Origin: Cupriavidus sp. D384
GTDB taxonomy: Bacteria > Pseudomonadota > Gammaproteobacteria > Burkholderiales > Burkholderiaceae
Direction: 5' to 3'
DNA length: 64,000 nucleotides
Assembly: GCF_001652915.1 (NCBI RefSeq)
Contig: NZ_BBQI01000043.1
Coordinates: forward strand, 1 to 64,000
The translations under genes and the position numbers were made by a program. The notes under the pieces were generated by a model that ran no database searches, had not been told where the DNA came from, and was given only the letters and a program-made list of their open reading frames with translations. Position 1 is the first letter of the stretch. Each line of letters starts with the position of its first letter. Positions 51,763 to 60,913 of this stretch are shown piece after piece.

Positions 51763-52767
51763 ATGACAACAATGATGACCAGACCCTTTTCGACTGCCGT
51801 TACTGAGCTGTTTGGTACGCACCTGCCAATTGTTGCCGGTGGCCTTATGTGGCTAGCAAACGCCGACTACGTCGCCGCCGCTTCGCGCGCAGGGATTCTC
51901 GGCTTCATTACTGCTGCGAGTCTTCCCGACGTCGACGCACTAAGGAATGAAATCCGACGCTGCCGGGACTTATGCGATGGCGGCCCGTTTGGTGTCAACG
52001 TCTCAATGCTCCCGAAGCTCGTCACGGGCGAAAAGACGCAAGAAGTCTTCGAAGCAATCATCGACGAAGGCGTAAAGGTAGTCGAGACTTCTGGCCGTAG
52101 CCCAGAGGCATTTCTTCCGATGCTCAAAGATGCGCACGTAAAGGTTTTGCACAAGGTGGCATCTGTGCGGCATGCGGTGAAGGCAGCCGATGCTGGCGTC
52201 GACGCCGTATCAATTGTCGGAGCCGAATGTGGCGGTCATCCCGGGCTCGATATGGTTGGGTCCTACGTCAACGCCGCGTGGGCAGCGAAGCAACTAAAAA
52301 TTCCCTACCTCATCGGCGGCGGCGTTGGTCATGGCTCTCAGATCGTGGCCGCCTTAGCCATGGGAGCGGCCGGCGTCGTAATAGGTACGCGCTTCTTGGT
52401 TGCCGACGAAATCTGGGCTCACGCGAACTACAAGGAACGCCTCATTGAAGCCCAACCTACAGATACTGACCTCTGTATGCAGTCTGTGCGCAACACTGTC
52501 CGCTCCCTTCGAAACGAGACGACTGCGACAGTCAAGGCGATGGAGTCCGAGAATCCCAACATCACCATCCAGGAGCTAATGCCTTATGTCGCCGGAAAAG
52601 TAGGACGCAACGCCTATGTAACCGGTGACTGGCAACAGGGAATTCTGTCCGCTGGCCACGCGCTCGCCTTCGTTGAGCAGCGAGAGCCACTGAAGGGAAT
52701 CGTCTCCCAGCTTACCAGTGAAATGTCGGCGGCAATCAACCGGGTTGCAGCCACTGTTCCCTACTGA
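51763..52767 (+). CDS. FMN-dependent oxidoreductase of the NPD family, paralogue of 8072-9121
   Basis: The 334-residue protein opens with HLPIVAGGLMWLANADYVAA, matching the GGLMWLSDARYVAA of the copy at 8072, and has GAECGGHPG, GGGVGHG and IGTRFLV. Near-identical motif variants (GGLMW, GGHPG, EEIWAH/DEIWAH) show that the two form one subfamily, distinct from classical nitronate monooxygenases with QGPM. Candidate reactions are reduction of an unsaturated acyl-CoA or quinone. Alternative starts at 51772 and 51775 are possible. Confidence 0.85.
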   Translation: MTTMMTRPFSTAVTELFGTHLPIVAGGLMWLANADYVAAASRAGILGFITAASLPDVDALRNEIRRCRDLCDGGPFGVNVSMLPKLVTGEKTQEVFEAIIDEGVKVVETSGRSPEAFLPMLKDAHVKVLHKVASVRHAVKAADAGVDAVSIVGAECGGHPGLDMVGSYVNAAWAAKQLKIPYLIGGGVGHGSQIVAALAMGAAGVVIGTRFLVADEIWAHANYKERLIEAQPTDTDLCMQSVRNTVRSLRNETTATVKAMESENPNITIQELMPYVAGKVGRNAYVTGDWQQGILSAGHALAFVEQREPLKGIVSQLTSEMSAAINRVAATVPY

Positions 52768-52840
52768 TACCCAACAACTAGTAGTCCGCGATCACAGAGG
52801 AAGGCTACCCGTCGCTGCCGGGTCGAGAAGAATTCTCTGC

Positions 52841-52873
52841 TTGACCTTTCCTCTTAGAAAAATATCAATATTT
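52841..52873 (+). promoter_or_regulatory. Promoter candidate with AT-rich palindrome
   Basis: TTGACC (52841-52846) and TATCAA (52863-52868) are spaced 16 bp. The -10 lies inside a perfect AT palindrome, AAATAT-CA-ATATTT (52860-52873). It would give an internal promoter 20 nt upstream of the Bug receptor start. Confidence 0.4.
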
Positions 52874-52892
52874 CCAATAAATGGAGACAATT

Positions 52893-53861
52893 ATGAAAAA
52901 AAGAAACTTCCTCGTCGCAATCGCACTTTGTTGTTTCGCCACCGTTGGTCGTGCTGATGACCTTTCCGCTCGCCCGATCAACATCATCGTCGGATACGCA
53001 GCCGGGGGGTCTTCCGATACCGTGGCACGCATTCTGGGAAAAGCTCTCGCGGACCGACTCGGTCGTCCTGTCGTGGTGACCAATAAGCCGGGAGCATCAG
53101 GCACCACCGCCGCTGCTGAAGTCGGCAGAGCGAAGCCTGACAGCAACACCTTCCTGCTGTTCACAACTCCCATGCTTCTTGCCAAGCACGTCTACAAGGA
53201 CGTGCGCCTGGACGTGACAACCGAGCTGACGCCCATATCCACGGTCTACGACTTGCCGAACGTAATAGCCGTCAGCACCACCCACTCACCCGGCGTTCGA
53301 ACACTTCCCGACCTAATTAAGAAGGCGGGAACGCGACCCGGTGGCCTGAACTTCGGCAGCGGCGGAACCGGAAGCATCGGGCAGCTTGCAATCGAAGATC
53401 TTAAGTCTCACATGAAGTTCAATGCGCAACACGTTGGCTACAAGGGTGGCGCTCCAGCCGTCATGGATTTGCTTGGCGGCCAAATCGATATGGTAAACGC
53501 AGACATGGTCGCTGTACTCCCTCATATCCGCAGCGGAAAACTCCACGCAGTAGCCGTAGGAACGGCGCAGCGGGTGAGCATCCTTCCGAATACGCCGACT
53601 ATCGCAGAACAAGGCGTTCCCGGCTTCACTAGCGTGGCTTGGGGGGCTTTGCTGGGTCCAAAGGAAATCTCTCCCCAAGTCGTCGCTCACCTCGATAAAG
53701 AGGTCCGTGAAATTCTCAAGAGCGACGCGATCAAAGCACAGATGCTCAATGTCGGAGCGATTGTCGCCTATGCGGGGCCGTCCGAAACGGCGCGCCGCCT
53801 CCGCGAGGACGACCAACGTTGGGGAAAGGTCGCCCGCAATGCAGGCGTCTCAGCAGACTGA
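52893..53861 (+). CDS. Bug-family (TctC) receptor with altered ligand loop
   Basis: A 322-residue receptor with signal end near GRA (residue 21). The first loop YAAGGSSD (35-42) and TNKPGASG (63-70) are present, but the third landmark, nearly always PDGYTL, reads PDSNTFLL (82-89) here. That change is in the region that lines the ligand pocket, so a different ligand is likely. ATG 52893 has GGAG 6 nt upstream; the ATG four codons earlier overlaps that site. A promoter candidate lies just ahead. Confidence 0.88.
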   Translation: MKKRNFLVAIALCCFATVGRADDLSARPINIIVGYAAGGSSDTVARILGKALADRLGRPVVVTNKPGASGTTAAAEVGRAKPDSNTFLLFTTPMLLAKHVYKDVRLDVTTELTPISTVYDLPNVIAVSTTHSPGVRTLPDLIKKAGTRPGGLNFGSGGTGSIGQLAIEDLKSHMKFNAQHVGYKGGAPAVMDLLGGQIDMVNADMVAVLPHIRSGKLHAVAVGTAQRVSILPNTPTIAEQGVPGFTSVAWGALLGPKEISPQVVAHLDKEVREILKSDAIKAQMLNVGAIVAYAGPSETARRLREDDQRWGKVARNAGVSAD

Positions 53862-53948
53862 TTCGACTTGTCTTCCACGCCGGTGACACACACCCAGGGT
53901 TCTTTCAACCGGCGATGCAGCCTTCAGCCAACACTAATTGAGATCGTT

Positions 53949-55130
53949 ATGTCCCACCCAGGCGTAGACACAGGATCGTTCGAGCTGTTTCTCAGCTCCC
54001 TGCAGCGATTCGTAAAACACAGGCTCATTCCGCTCGAGCGATATGTCGAAGAGCACGACCAAGTTCCTCCCGAGGTGGTTCAAGAGATGAAAGAACTTGG
54101 GTTGTTTGGCCTTTCCATCCCTGAGGAGTACGGAGGTCTCGGTCTGTCCATGGCACAAGAATGCCGTGTTGCCTATGAGATAGGCCAGACCTCGCTAGCA
54201 TTCCGCGGAGTTTTTGGCACCAATATCGGCATAGGCTCACAAGGCATCCTGATGGACGGCACCGAAGAGCAGAAGCGAACCATTCTTCCCAGGGTGGCCA
54301 GTGGTGAGCTGTTGATGGCCTTCGCGTTAACCGAACCAGATGCCGGAACAGACGCTGCATCACTGAAGACCCAGGCGGTGGCGGACGGCGACTCTTTCTT
54401 GCTCAGCGGCACGAAGCGATTCATCTCCAACGCGCCGTTTGCTGACGCCTTTACCTTGATGGCCCGGACCGGGGGTTCAGGCGGCGAAGGGATTTCCGCC
54501 TTCATTGTGCCAGCTGACGCGAAGGGTCTTTCGCTTGGGAATCCCGATAAGAAGATGGGCCAACGGGGCACAAAGACTTGCGACGTCATTCTGGACCAAG
54601 TTCAAGTCCCCGCACAGAACATTATCGGTGGGATCCCTGGACAAGGATTCAAGACTGCAATGAAGGTGCTCAACAGAGCCCGACTGCATCTGGCCGCAGT
54701 GGGATGCGGCATGGCAAAGCGCGCCCTTGACGAGTCGCTCACATATGCACGTGAGCGCAAGCAATTTGGACAACCGATTGGCCAGTTCCAACTGATTCAG
54801 GCCATGCTCGCCGATAGCCAAGCTGAGCTTCTTGCGGCCTGGTCACTTGTAAAGAGTTGCGCCAAACGATTTGATGCGCTTCCGGCCGGCAGCCCCGACC
54901 CTTCGATGCGGGTTATGACGTCAAGCGCGAAGATGTTCGCCACAGAGATGGCCGGGAGAGTTGCGGATCGTGGCGTCCAAATTCATGGGGGCTCGGGCTA
55001 TATCAATGAGTTTCCAATCGAGCGCATCTACCGGGATGTGCGTCTTCTTCGTCTATATGAGGGAACGACACAGATTCAGCAAGTGATCATCGGACGAACG
55101 TTGATGAAGGACGTCGATGTCGTCAGCTGA
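53949..55130 (+). CDS. Acyl-CoA dehydrogenase
   Basis: The 393-residue enzyme has [37 protein letters not shown] and the C-terminal [12 protein letters not shown] with Glu371 as catalytic base, thus a complete short/medium-chain-type homotetramer subunit. I chose ATG 53949 because the N-terminal alpha domain begins there; upstream codons to 53868 have no support. The thiolase follows after 71 nt. Confidence 0.9.
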   Translation: MSHPGVDTGSFELFLSSLQRFVKHRLIPLERYVEEHDQVPPEVVQEMKELGLFGLSIPEEYGGLGLSMAQECRVAYEIGQTSLAFRGVFGTNIGIGSQGILMDGTEEQKRTILPRVASGELLMAFALTEPDAGTDAASLKTQAVADGDSFLLSGTKRFISNAPFADAFTLMARTGGSGGEGISAFIVPADAKGLSLGNPDKKMGQRGTKTCDVILDQVQVPAQNIIGGIPGQGFKTAMKVLNRARLHLAAVGCGMAKRALDESLTYARERKQFGQPIGQFQLIQAMLADSQAELLAAWSLVKSCAKRFDALPAGSPDPSMRVMTSSAKMFATEMAGRVADRGVQIHGGSGYINEFPIERIYRDVRLLRLYEGTTQIQQVIIGRTLMKDVDVVS

Positions 55131-55201
55131 ACAACCCCTCGTCTAGCACAAACTCTTGTTGCGTTACGGCACACGAATCCCATCTCGAATCAAGGAACAC
55201 C

Positions 55202-56383
55202 ATGCGTCAAGCGGTTATTGTTTCCACAGCTCGCACCCCCCTGACAAAGGCACATCGCGGCGAGTTCAATATCACTTCCGGACCCACACTTGCCAGCTTC
55301 GCGGTACGCGCCGCTGTAGAGCGATCACGACTGGACCCGGCCCGCATCGAGGATATGGTGCTAGGTTGCGGGTATCCCGAAGGAACAACAGGTCGAAACA
55401 TCGCTCGCCAAACGGTGATTCGATCCCAGTTGCCGCTTTCTATCGGCGGCACCACCGTAAATCGATTCTGCGCGTCCGGCCTCCAGGCCATCGCTATCGC
55501 GGCCGGACGCATCGTCGTCGATGGCGCTCCAGCGATGATCGCCGGCGGCGTGGAGAGCATTTCTGGCATTCGTACCCGCGATGATGGCAAGTCAGGCTTG
55601 GATCCTTGGATTGTCGAGCACAAGCCGGACCTTTACATGGAGATGATCGATACGGCCGACGTTGTTGCGAAACGCTATGGAATCAGCCGAGAGGACCAAG
55701 ATAGGTTCTCCGTAGAAAGTCAGCGAAAGACTGCCCAGGCCCAGGAATCTGGCCGTTATCTAAATGAGATTGTCTCCGTTTCCACAACGATGGCCGTAAC
55801 CGACAAGGAGACCGGACAGACCACAGAACGCGTCGTGACAGTAGACCGAGACACCTGCAACCGGCCAGGCACGACATATGAATCCCTTGCAAAGCTTAGT
55901 CCAGTTAAGGGCGAAGGGAAGTTCGTTACGGCTGGCAACGCGTCGCAACTCTCGGACGGCGCCAGCGCGTGCGTGCTTATGGAAGCCAGAGAAGCTGAGC
56001 GCCTGGGCCTTCAGCCTCTTGGCGCGTTCCGCGGACTTGCGGTGGCCGGTTGCGAGCCCGACGAGATGGGGATCGGCCCCGTGTTCGCTGTACCGAAGCT
56101 GCTTGAACGCTTCGGGCTGCAGATCGAAGACATTGATCTCTGGGAGCTAAATGAGGCGTTCGCCTCCCAATCCATCTACTGCCAGAAGGCGCTCAGGATT
56201 CCGGACGAACGCCTGAACGTAAACGGGGGAGCGGTCTCGATCGGACATCCCTTTGGTATGACAGGTGCTCGCCTGGCTGGCCACATTCTTCTCGAAGGCC
56301 AGCGCCGCAAGGCAAAATGGGGCGTCGTCACTATGTGTATCGCAGGCGGGATGGGAGCAGCTGGCCTGTTCGAAATCTTCTGA
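55202..56383 (+). CDS. Thiolase, paralogue of 24837-26027
   Basis: The 393-residue protein has nucleophile Cys90 (NRFCASGLQ), GHPFGMTG and the final MCIAGGMG cysteine, so it should be an active acyl-CoA thiolase. About 60 of the first 90 residues match the copy at 24837, and the C termini are alike (GLFEIF). AAGGA 5 nt before the ATG is the ribosome site. It ends the plus-strand unit; a LysR gene follows. Confidence 0.92.
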   Translation: MRQAVIVSTARTPLTKAHRGEFNITSGPTLASFAVRAAVERSRLDPARIEDMVLGCGYPEGTTGRNIARQTVIRSQLPLSIGGTTVNRFCASGLQAIAIAAGRIVVDGAPAMIAGGVESISGIRTRDDGKSGLDPWIVEHKPDLYMEMIDTADVVAKRYGISREDQDRFSVESQRKTAQAQESGRYLNEIVSVSTTMAVTDKETGQTTERVVTVDRDTCNRPGTTYESLAKLSPVKGEGKFVTAGNASQLSDGASACVLMEAREAERLGLQPLGAFRGLAVAGCEPDEMGIGPVFAVPKLLERFGLQIEDIDLWELNEAFASQSIYCQKALRIPDERLNVNGGAVSIGHPFGMTGARLAGHILLEGQRRKAKWGVVTMCIAGGMGAAGLFEIF

Positions 56384-56427
56384 GTTAGCAGGATTTATGG
56401 CCGGTTCAGCGGCTATAAACCATCACG

Positions 56428-56438
56428 ATACCGGGTAT
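56428..56438. promoter_or_regulatory. Palindrome upstream of LysR gene
   Basis: ATACCGGGTAT is a perfect 11-nt palindrome in the 194-bp gap before the LysR start, almost the same as ATACCGGATAT before the LysR gene at 30026. It may be an autoregulatory site. Confidence 0.35.
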
Positions 56439-56577
56439 AAAACACGTGTCTTGGACATCTTGAGACATTTGGCCCAATCTGACCGCCTTCCATTTCCCCC
56501 GCTCAGGGGATCGGGTAGGCGGTCCGGCTTCCTACAGGTCGGAGCGTGCGTCGACGCGGAGCCATAGGGAGGTCGAA

Positions 56578-57519
56578 ATGCTTCAACAAGTACGGCAGGC
56601 AATGAACCTGAATCTCATCGAGGTATTTGTGGAGATTGTCGACTGCGGCAGTATGAGTGCAGCCGCCCGGAAGCTTAACGTCACCCGTTCAAACGTTAGC
56701 CATCAAGTCAAGGCACTGGAGAAGCAAACAGGTGCCCAACTCCTTCATCGATCCACACGGGGACTGGCACTTACTCAGGCCGGTCATATGCTCTACGAGT
56801 ATGGGAATCGAACACTAGTTGAACTGCAAGCTACTCGAGCTTCCATTGAGAACCTCGGAAAAGCCCTGCAAGGGCACGTGCGTGTGAGCGTTCCAACGGG
56901 TTTTGGTCGATTCTTTGCAGGACCACTCTTGCTAGAGTTCGCTCGGACTCACCCCGGCATCACACTAGCGATTACGTTCGACAACGAAGTCCAGGATCTC
57001 ATCGCCGCGCAGATAGACATCGCTCTACGTATTACGAAGACTCCACCCTTGGACTACGTTGCTCGCGAGGTTTTCGCCATCGATCTGATGCTCTTTGCAT
57101 CCGACGACTATCTTCGAAAAAATGGTCCAGTTTCGCATCCAAGCGAGCTCGCCGAACGATCAATAGTTGCTCGGCCGTACCCTGGTCGGAAAATTCCCCT
57201 TCGCCTGATCCATCGTAACAACGCTGCAGATCAAGTGACAATGACATTGCAGCCAAGCCTCGAATCCGCAGACTTTCCATTGCTTGCAGACGCGGTGTCT
57301 CAGGGCTTGGGAATCGGCCTCTTACCTGCCTACGTATCCCAGTCGGCAACGCACGGATCCACGGTACAACCGGTTCTGCCAGACTACCGTGTTGTCACCG
57401 ATCCGCAATCACTTTATATTCTGACACTGCCTAGCCGATATCCTTCCCCGGCTACCCGCTCCGTCATCGAGTTTCTTCGCGAGCGCATAGCTCTTCTACT
57501 TCCCGCTCGGAATTGTTGA
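56578..57519 (+). CDS. LysR-family transcriptional regulator
   Basis: A 313-residue LysR protein, helix-turn-helix in MSAAARKLNVTRSNVSHQVKAL, then GAQLLHRSTRGLALTQAG and the effector domain from GHVRVSVPTGFG. GGGAGG 5 nt before ATG 56578 supports the start. The DNA-binding region and effector domain (VSVPTGFG, VQDLIAAQIDIALRI) resemble the LysR protein at 28328 (ISVPNGYG, IQDLIRDEVDIAVRV), so the two are paralogues, each next to paralogous thiolase genes. Likely regulator of the 49653-56383 unit. Confidence 0.88.
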   Translation: MLQQVRQAMNLNLIEVFVEIVDCGSMSAAARKLNVTRSNVSHQVKALEKQTGAQLLHRSTRGLALTQAGHMLYEYGNRTLVELQATRASIENLGKALQGHVRVSVPTGFGRFFAGPLLLEFARTHPGITLAITFDNEVQDLIAAQIDIALRITKTPPLDYVAREVFAIDLMLFASDDYLRKNGPVSHPSELAERSIVARPYPGRKIPLRLIHRNNAADQVTMTLQPSLESADFPLLADAVSQGLGIGLLPAYVSQSATHGSTVQPVLPDYRVVTDPQSLYILTLPSRYPSPATRSVIEFLRERIALLLPARNC

Positions 57520-57521
57520 CA

Positions 57522-57553
57522 GGCCTTCAGGAAGGCCCGTCCAACATCGGGCC
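57522..57553. terminator. Overlapping hairpins between convergent genes
   Basis: GGCCTTC (57522-57528) pairs with GAAGGCC (57531-57537), and the alternative GGCCCG (57534-57539) pairs with CGGGCC (57548-57553); the two stems exclude each other. They follow the LysR stop codon at once and precede the 3' end of the tautomerase-like gene (-). Without T tracts, efficiency is uncertain. Confidence 0.45.
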
Positions 57554-57591
57554 GAAATCAGCTGTCATTGCGGCAGACTACCCTGAGCAAT

Positions 57592-58308
57592 CTAACCAAC
57601 TGCGCCGCGCGACGGCGGCTGCACCCCATCGCCAATGCATTGACGAATCACGTCTAGGGTTCCTAGATCCAACTCACTCGCGTCGACCACTCCAAAATAC
57701 TTTAGCCACGGCTTGACGTGCTCAGCGTAGAGTTCCGCGCCGGATTCCCGAGGCACTGCATCCGGCGCCTCCGTTGCGCCCCCCAAAGCGGCAGATACTT
57801 CCACATTTGGATTGCCGTCTGCTAGCCCCGCCAGACGCCGGATACGAAGCGCATCCCTGATTTCGACAATGCGCTCTTCTGTAAAGACTCCAGAATCGAG
57901 AAGATCAGCAATATGGAGCACGCGGCCTCTTGAGCCCCAACTGCCGTCATCGATAACCCGAAAGTTCACCCACCACGTCGGCGCAGGAAAATCCAAACCG
58001 CACACCTCCGCTAGAGCGCGAAGGATACCCTCAATGACACGCTTGCGGACGGCTAGCGGCCACGCAGCCTCCATAACCGTGACATCTACCGTCATGACGT
58101 CCTTCGGAGCATCCACAAGCAGCTTTCCGCCAATCGCCATCCTCTCGGCGTCCAACTCAACAAAGTGGACCTGGAAGCCGATGCGGGCCGCAGGATGATT
58201 CTGACCAACTTCGGGTACTAGAACAGCGTCTGTCAGCAAAAGCGCCAGCGCCCGACGCTGTTCGAGAGTAAGCCGATCCTTAGGGGTCGTTAAGGTGACT
58301 ATTGTCAT
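57592..58308 (-). CDS. Tautomerase-superfamily protein without the N-terminal proline
   Basis: The 238-residue protein seems to hold two beta-alpha-beta units, as in the cis-3-chloroacrylic acid dehalogenase and MSAD branches: MTIVTLTTPKDRLTLEQRRA (1-20), and a second unit from about 95 (MTVDVTVMEAAWPLAVRKRV). Pro at position 2, the catalytic residue of the superfamily after Met removal, is Thr here, so canonical tautomerase chemistry is doubtful. The C-terminal 60 residues are extra. GGAGA 8 nt before ATG 58308 fixes the start, and the gene overlaps the hydrolase stop by 4 nt. Assignment rests on pattern only. Confidence 0.6.
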   Translation of the reverse strand: MTIVTLTTPKDRLTLEQRRALALLLTDAVLVPEVGQNHPAARIGFQVHFVELDAERMAIGGKLLVDAPKDVMTVDVTVMEAAWPLAVRKRVIEGILRALAEVCGLDFPAPTWWVNFRVIDDGSWGSRGRVLHIADLLDSGVFTEERIVEIRDALRIRRLAGLADGNPNVEVSAALGGATEAPDAVPRESGAELYAEHVKPWLKYFGVVDASELDLGTLDVIRQCIGDGVQPPSRGAVG

Positions 58309-59255
58309 ACGATTGATCTCCCATCGTTTGAGGCGATTCCGGCTAGAGCTGGGAATCTTTGAGTGCCCGTTTCGGCACGATCGGCGAGCTGTTGTTCGAC
58401 CCATTGGAGAAGCTTGTCCCACAGAGGGGTTGCATCCGCACGAAAATAGCCCATATGCCCTATCGCTTTGCCAGGTTCCCAAGGATGCAGGTCCAGGCGG
58501 TTGACGTCAGCCCCGGTGAAGGCTCTTACAAACGCATCACGTGACTTGGGCGAGGCCCAAGGATCATCAACCGCATTCGCAGCGACAAGCGGCAGGCCAA
58601 CCTTCGCGTAGACGTCGGAAATATGAGTCATAGCTGGATCATCGAAGAAGTAGTGTGGATAGCCACACCAGCGACGCCATTGGCGGTACACACCGAACGG
58701 TAAGTCCTCGCCCATACCGAGCAAGCTCCACGGCATGTATCCTTTCAGAGCGACAAGTGACGGCAGTACTACGTTCCACTGCAGCCACACCTTCCATGCT
58801 TCGCTTTTTGGCATCCAACCGCTCCATCCCGCACCAACACCAAAGCAATACGCTCCTGCAAGGGCGTCATGATTTGGCAGCAGACCTACAGCTTGTCCCC
58901 CAAACGAATGCCCGATGAGGAACAGAGCTGTGTGAGCGGTTCTCATGCTTTCGACTGCGGCACCGAGATCTAGACGTCCCCAATCCAGATAGGTCGCTTC
59001 GAAGCCCTTGAGTGAGCCCCGTCGCGACGCACCTATCCCTCGGTAGTCGAAGGTCAGCGTAGCGAATCCCTTCGCAGCCGCATGCAGGGCGAACCTTCGG
59101 TAATATCGCTGTCCAACTCCGGTGGCTCCGCCTAGGACGAACCGCCCGCGAACAGGTCCAGACGGCTCATATCGCATTCCTCCGAGTGGGAAGCCATCTG
59201 CTGCGGTGATGGTGACAGCGCAAGTCCGAGTATGAAGATCGTCATGCGCGCTCAA
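58305..59255 (-). CDS. Alpha/beta-hydrolase
   Basis: A 316-residue serine hydrolase with the nucleophile elbow GHSFGG (Ser117), an FDYRGIGAS segment before it, an acid in the NAVDDPWA region and a candidate catalytic His in AIGHMGYF near the C terminus. It resembles the uncharacterised alpha/beta-hydrolases of the lysophospholipase type with a YRG motif. Translation starts at TTG 59255, supported by GGGAGG 6 nt upstream; the open frame extends further into the ligase gene without support. It overlaps the ligase gene by 14 nt. It may release an acid or CoA from an ester, or hydrolyse the starting ester of this cassette. Confidence 0.82.
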   Translation of the reverse strand: MSAHDDLHTRTCAVTITAADGFPLGGMRYEPSGPVRGRFVLGGATGVGQRYYRRFALHAAAKGFATLTFDYRGIGASRRGSLKGFEATYLDWGRLDLGAAVESMRTAHTALFLIGHSFGGQAVGLLPNHDALAGAYCFGVGAGWSGWMPKSEAWKVWLQWNVVLPSLVALKGYMPWSLLGMGEDLPFGVYRQWRRWCGYPHYFFDDPAMTHISDVYAKVGLPLVAANAVDDPWASPKSRDAFVRAFTGADVNRLDLHPWEPGKAIGHMGYFRADATPLWDKLLQWVEQQLADRAETGTQRFPALAGIASNDGRSIV

Positions 59256-60909
59256 TTTCGACCTCCCGCAGCACCAAGTCCTTGCGCAGAATTTTGCCAA
59301 CGCCGCTTTTCGGCAAATCCTCAACGAACTCAATGTAGCGAGGGCGTTTGTAGTTCGCGAGCTTTCCTTCGCAGAAGCCCCGTAGTTGGCCTTCATCCAA
59401 CGACGGGTCTCGCTTTACCACGTATGCCACAGGCACCTCTCCCGCATGTTTGTCCGATCGCGCTATCACGGCGGATTCCTCAACACCAGGGTGAGAGTTG
59501 ATTACGCACTCCACTTCGGAGGGAAATACCTTAAAACCGGAAGAAATGATCATCTCCTTCTTCCGGTCTACGATTTTTAGATACCCGTCAGCATCTCGTG
59601 TTGCGATGTCACCGGTCCGAAAAAAACCGTCTTCCGAGAAGGCTGTGGCATTTTCCTTAGGGTTGTTCCAGTACTCACGGATCGTCGCACGACTTCGAAC
59701 GTAGATCTCTCCGGGACCGTGGGGTATTTCCAGACCATCATCGTCTCGCAGCGACAGTTCAACGCCCAGGACAGGGAGACCGACGGACCCACATCGCGAT
59801 TCCCCGGGGGGATTGCACGCTATGAGGCCAGTCTCCGTCATTCCGTACGCTTCCGTAATGTGGCGGCCGGTAAGTTCATGCCAGCGTCGTGACGTCGATT
59901 CAGCAACCGGCATACCCGCGCCGATACAGAGGCGTAACGTGGAGAAGTCTACTGAAGCAAAGCTCTTATGAGCCAGGAGCGCGTTGAATAGGGTATTGAC
60001 CGCGGGGAAACTGGTCACAGCATGCCGCCGCCACTCCTTAACTATGTCCTCGCGTCGTCGTGGATTCATCACCAGCGTTGCTCTTCCCCCGATTGCTAAA
60101 GCAAAGAACAGATTTCCGATGCCCAGGACGTGATACAAAGGGATTGCCAGCAGCACGTTGTACCGCTTCTCATCCATACCGATTAGATGCTCTGATAACG
60201 TGCCACGCTGCTGGTTCACGCCAAACATCAGCGCGTCGTGGGTAAGCGGAGCTCCTTTCGGAACCCCGGTCGTGCCACCGCTATATAACATCACTGCGGT
60301 GGCATTTGCATTGAGCTCTGCTGTGTGACTCTCAGCGTGTCTATGCTGCGCGTTGACCACATCTCGCCAACATGCCCCGAGCGTAAGCCGAAATGGGCGG
60401 AATCCTGGTTGCCGCTTTGATACGGCATTGACGATCAACCGTCGCCACCCGAGATGATCTCCTGCTTCGACTACCAAGGCGACGCGAATGTCATTCTTCT
60501 TCAGGCCGGCCTCGAAATTTCCCGCCAATGGGCCAAACACAATTGCGGCAGATGCACCGCTGTCGGAAAGGATTTGGGAGATTTCCTGCGAGGTATACAA
60601 GGGGTTCATGCAGACCGCCGTCATCCCAGCTCTCAATACCCCCAGGAGGGCGACTGGATACGCCATCACATTCGGGAGGGCGACTGCAATGCACGCGCCA
60701 GCAGGCAGATTCTTATGTCGCAGCCAAGCCGCGAGTGCCTTACTTTTGGCCTCTAGCTCACTGTAAGTCAGCACAGCACCCATAGAACTAACGGCCACGG
60801 CATTAGGCGCTCGCTGAGCGCTGGCGCTAATCGCATCTACGATTGAATTCGACCCGCCCGGAATCGGGGCTTCTGCAGCCGGATCCGATTCTGCAACATA
60901 GCTAATCAT
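59242..60909 (-). CDS. Long-chain-type acyl-CoA ligase (FadD-like)
   Basis: The 555-residue adenylate-forming enzyme has the P-loop LYSGGTTGVPKG at 208-219, TEAYGMTETG, the hinge VDRKKEMIISSGFK and the C-terminal lysine in GVGKILRKD. It activates a fatty or similar acid with ATP and CoA. GGAG 7 nt before ATG 60909 supports the start; the dehydrogenase stop is only 4 nt upstream. FadD-like N-terminal features (TYSELEAKSKALAAWL) suggest an aliphatic acid rather than benzoate-type acids. Confidence 0.9.
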   Translation of the reverse strand: MISYVAESDPAAEAPIPGGSNSIVDAISASAQRAPNAVAVSSMGAVLTYSELEAKSKALAAWLRHKNLPAGACIAVALPNVMAYPVALLGVLRAGMTAVCMNPLYTSQEISQILSDSGASAAIVFGPLAGNFEAGLKKNDIRVALVVEAGDHLGWRRLIVNAVSKRQPGFRPFRLTLGACWRDVVNAQHRHAESHTAELNANATAVMLYSGGTTGVPKGAPLTHDALMFGVNQQRGTLSEHLIGMDEKRYNVLLAIPLYHVLGIGNLFFALAIGGRATLVMNPRRREDIVKEWRRHAVTSFPAVNTLFNALLAHKSFASVDFSTLRLCIGAGMPVAESTSRRWHELTGRHITEAYGMTETGLIACNPPGESRCGSVGLPVLGVELSLRDDDGLEIPHGPGEIYVRSRATIREYWNNPKENATAFSEDGFFRTGDIATRDADGYLKIVDRKKEMIISSGFKVFPSEVECVINSHPGVEESAVIARSDKHAGEVPVAYVVKRDPSLDEGQLRGFCEGKLANYKRPRYIEFVEDLPKSGVGKILRKDLVLREVEIERA

Positions 60910-60913
60910 TGAG

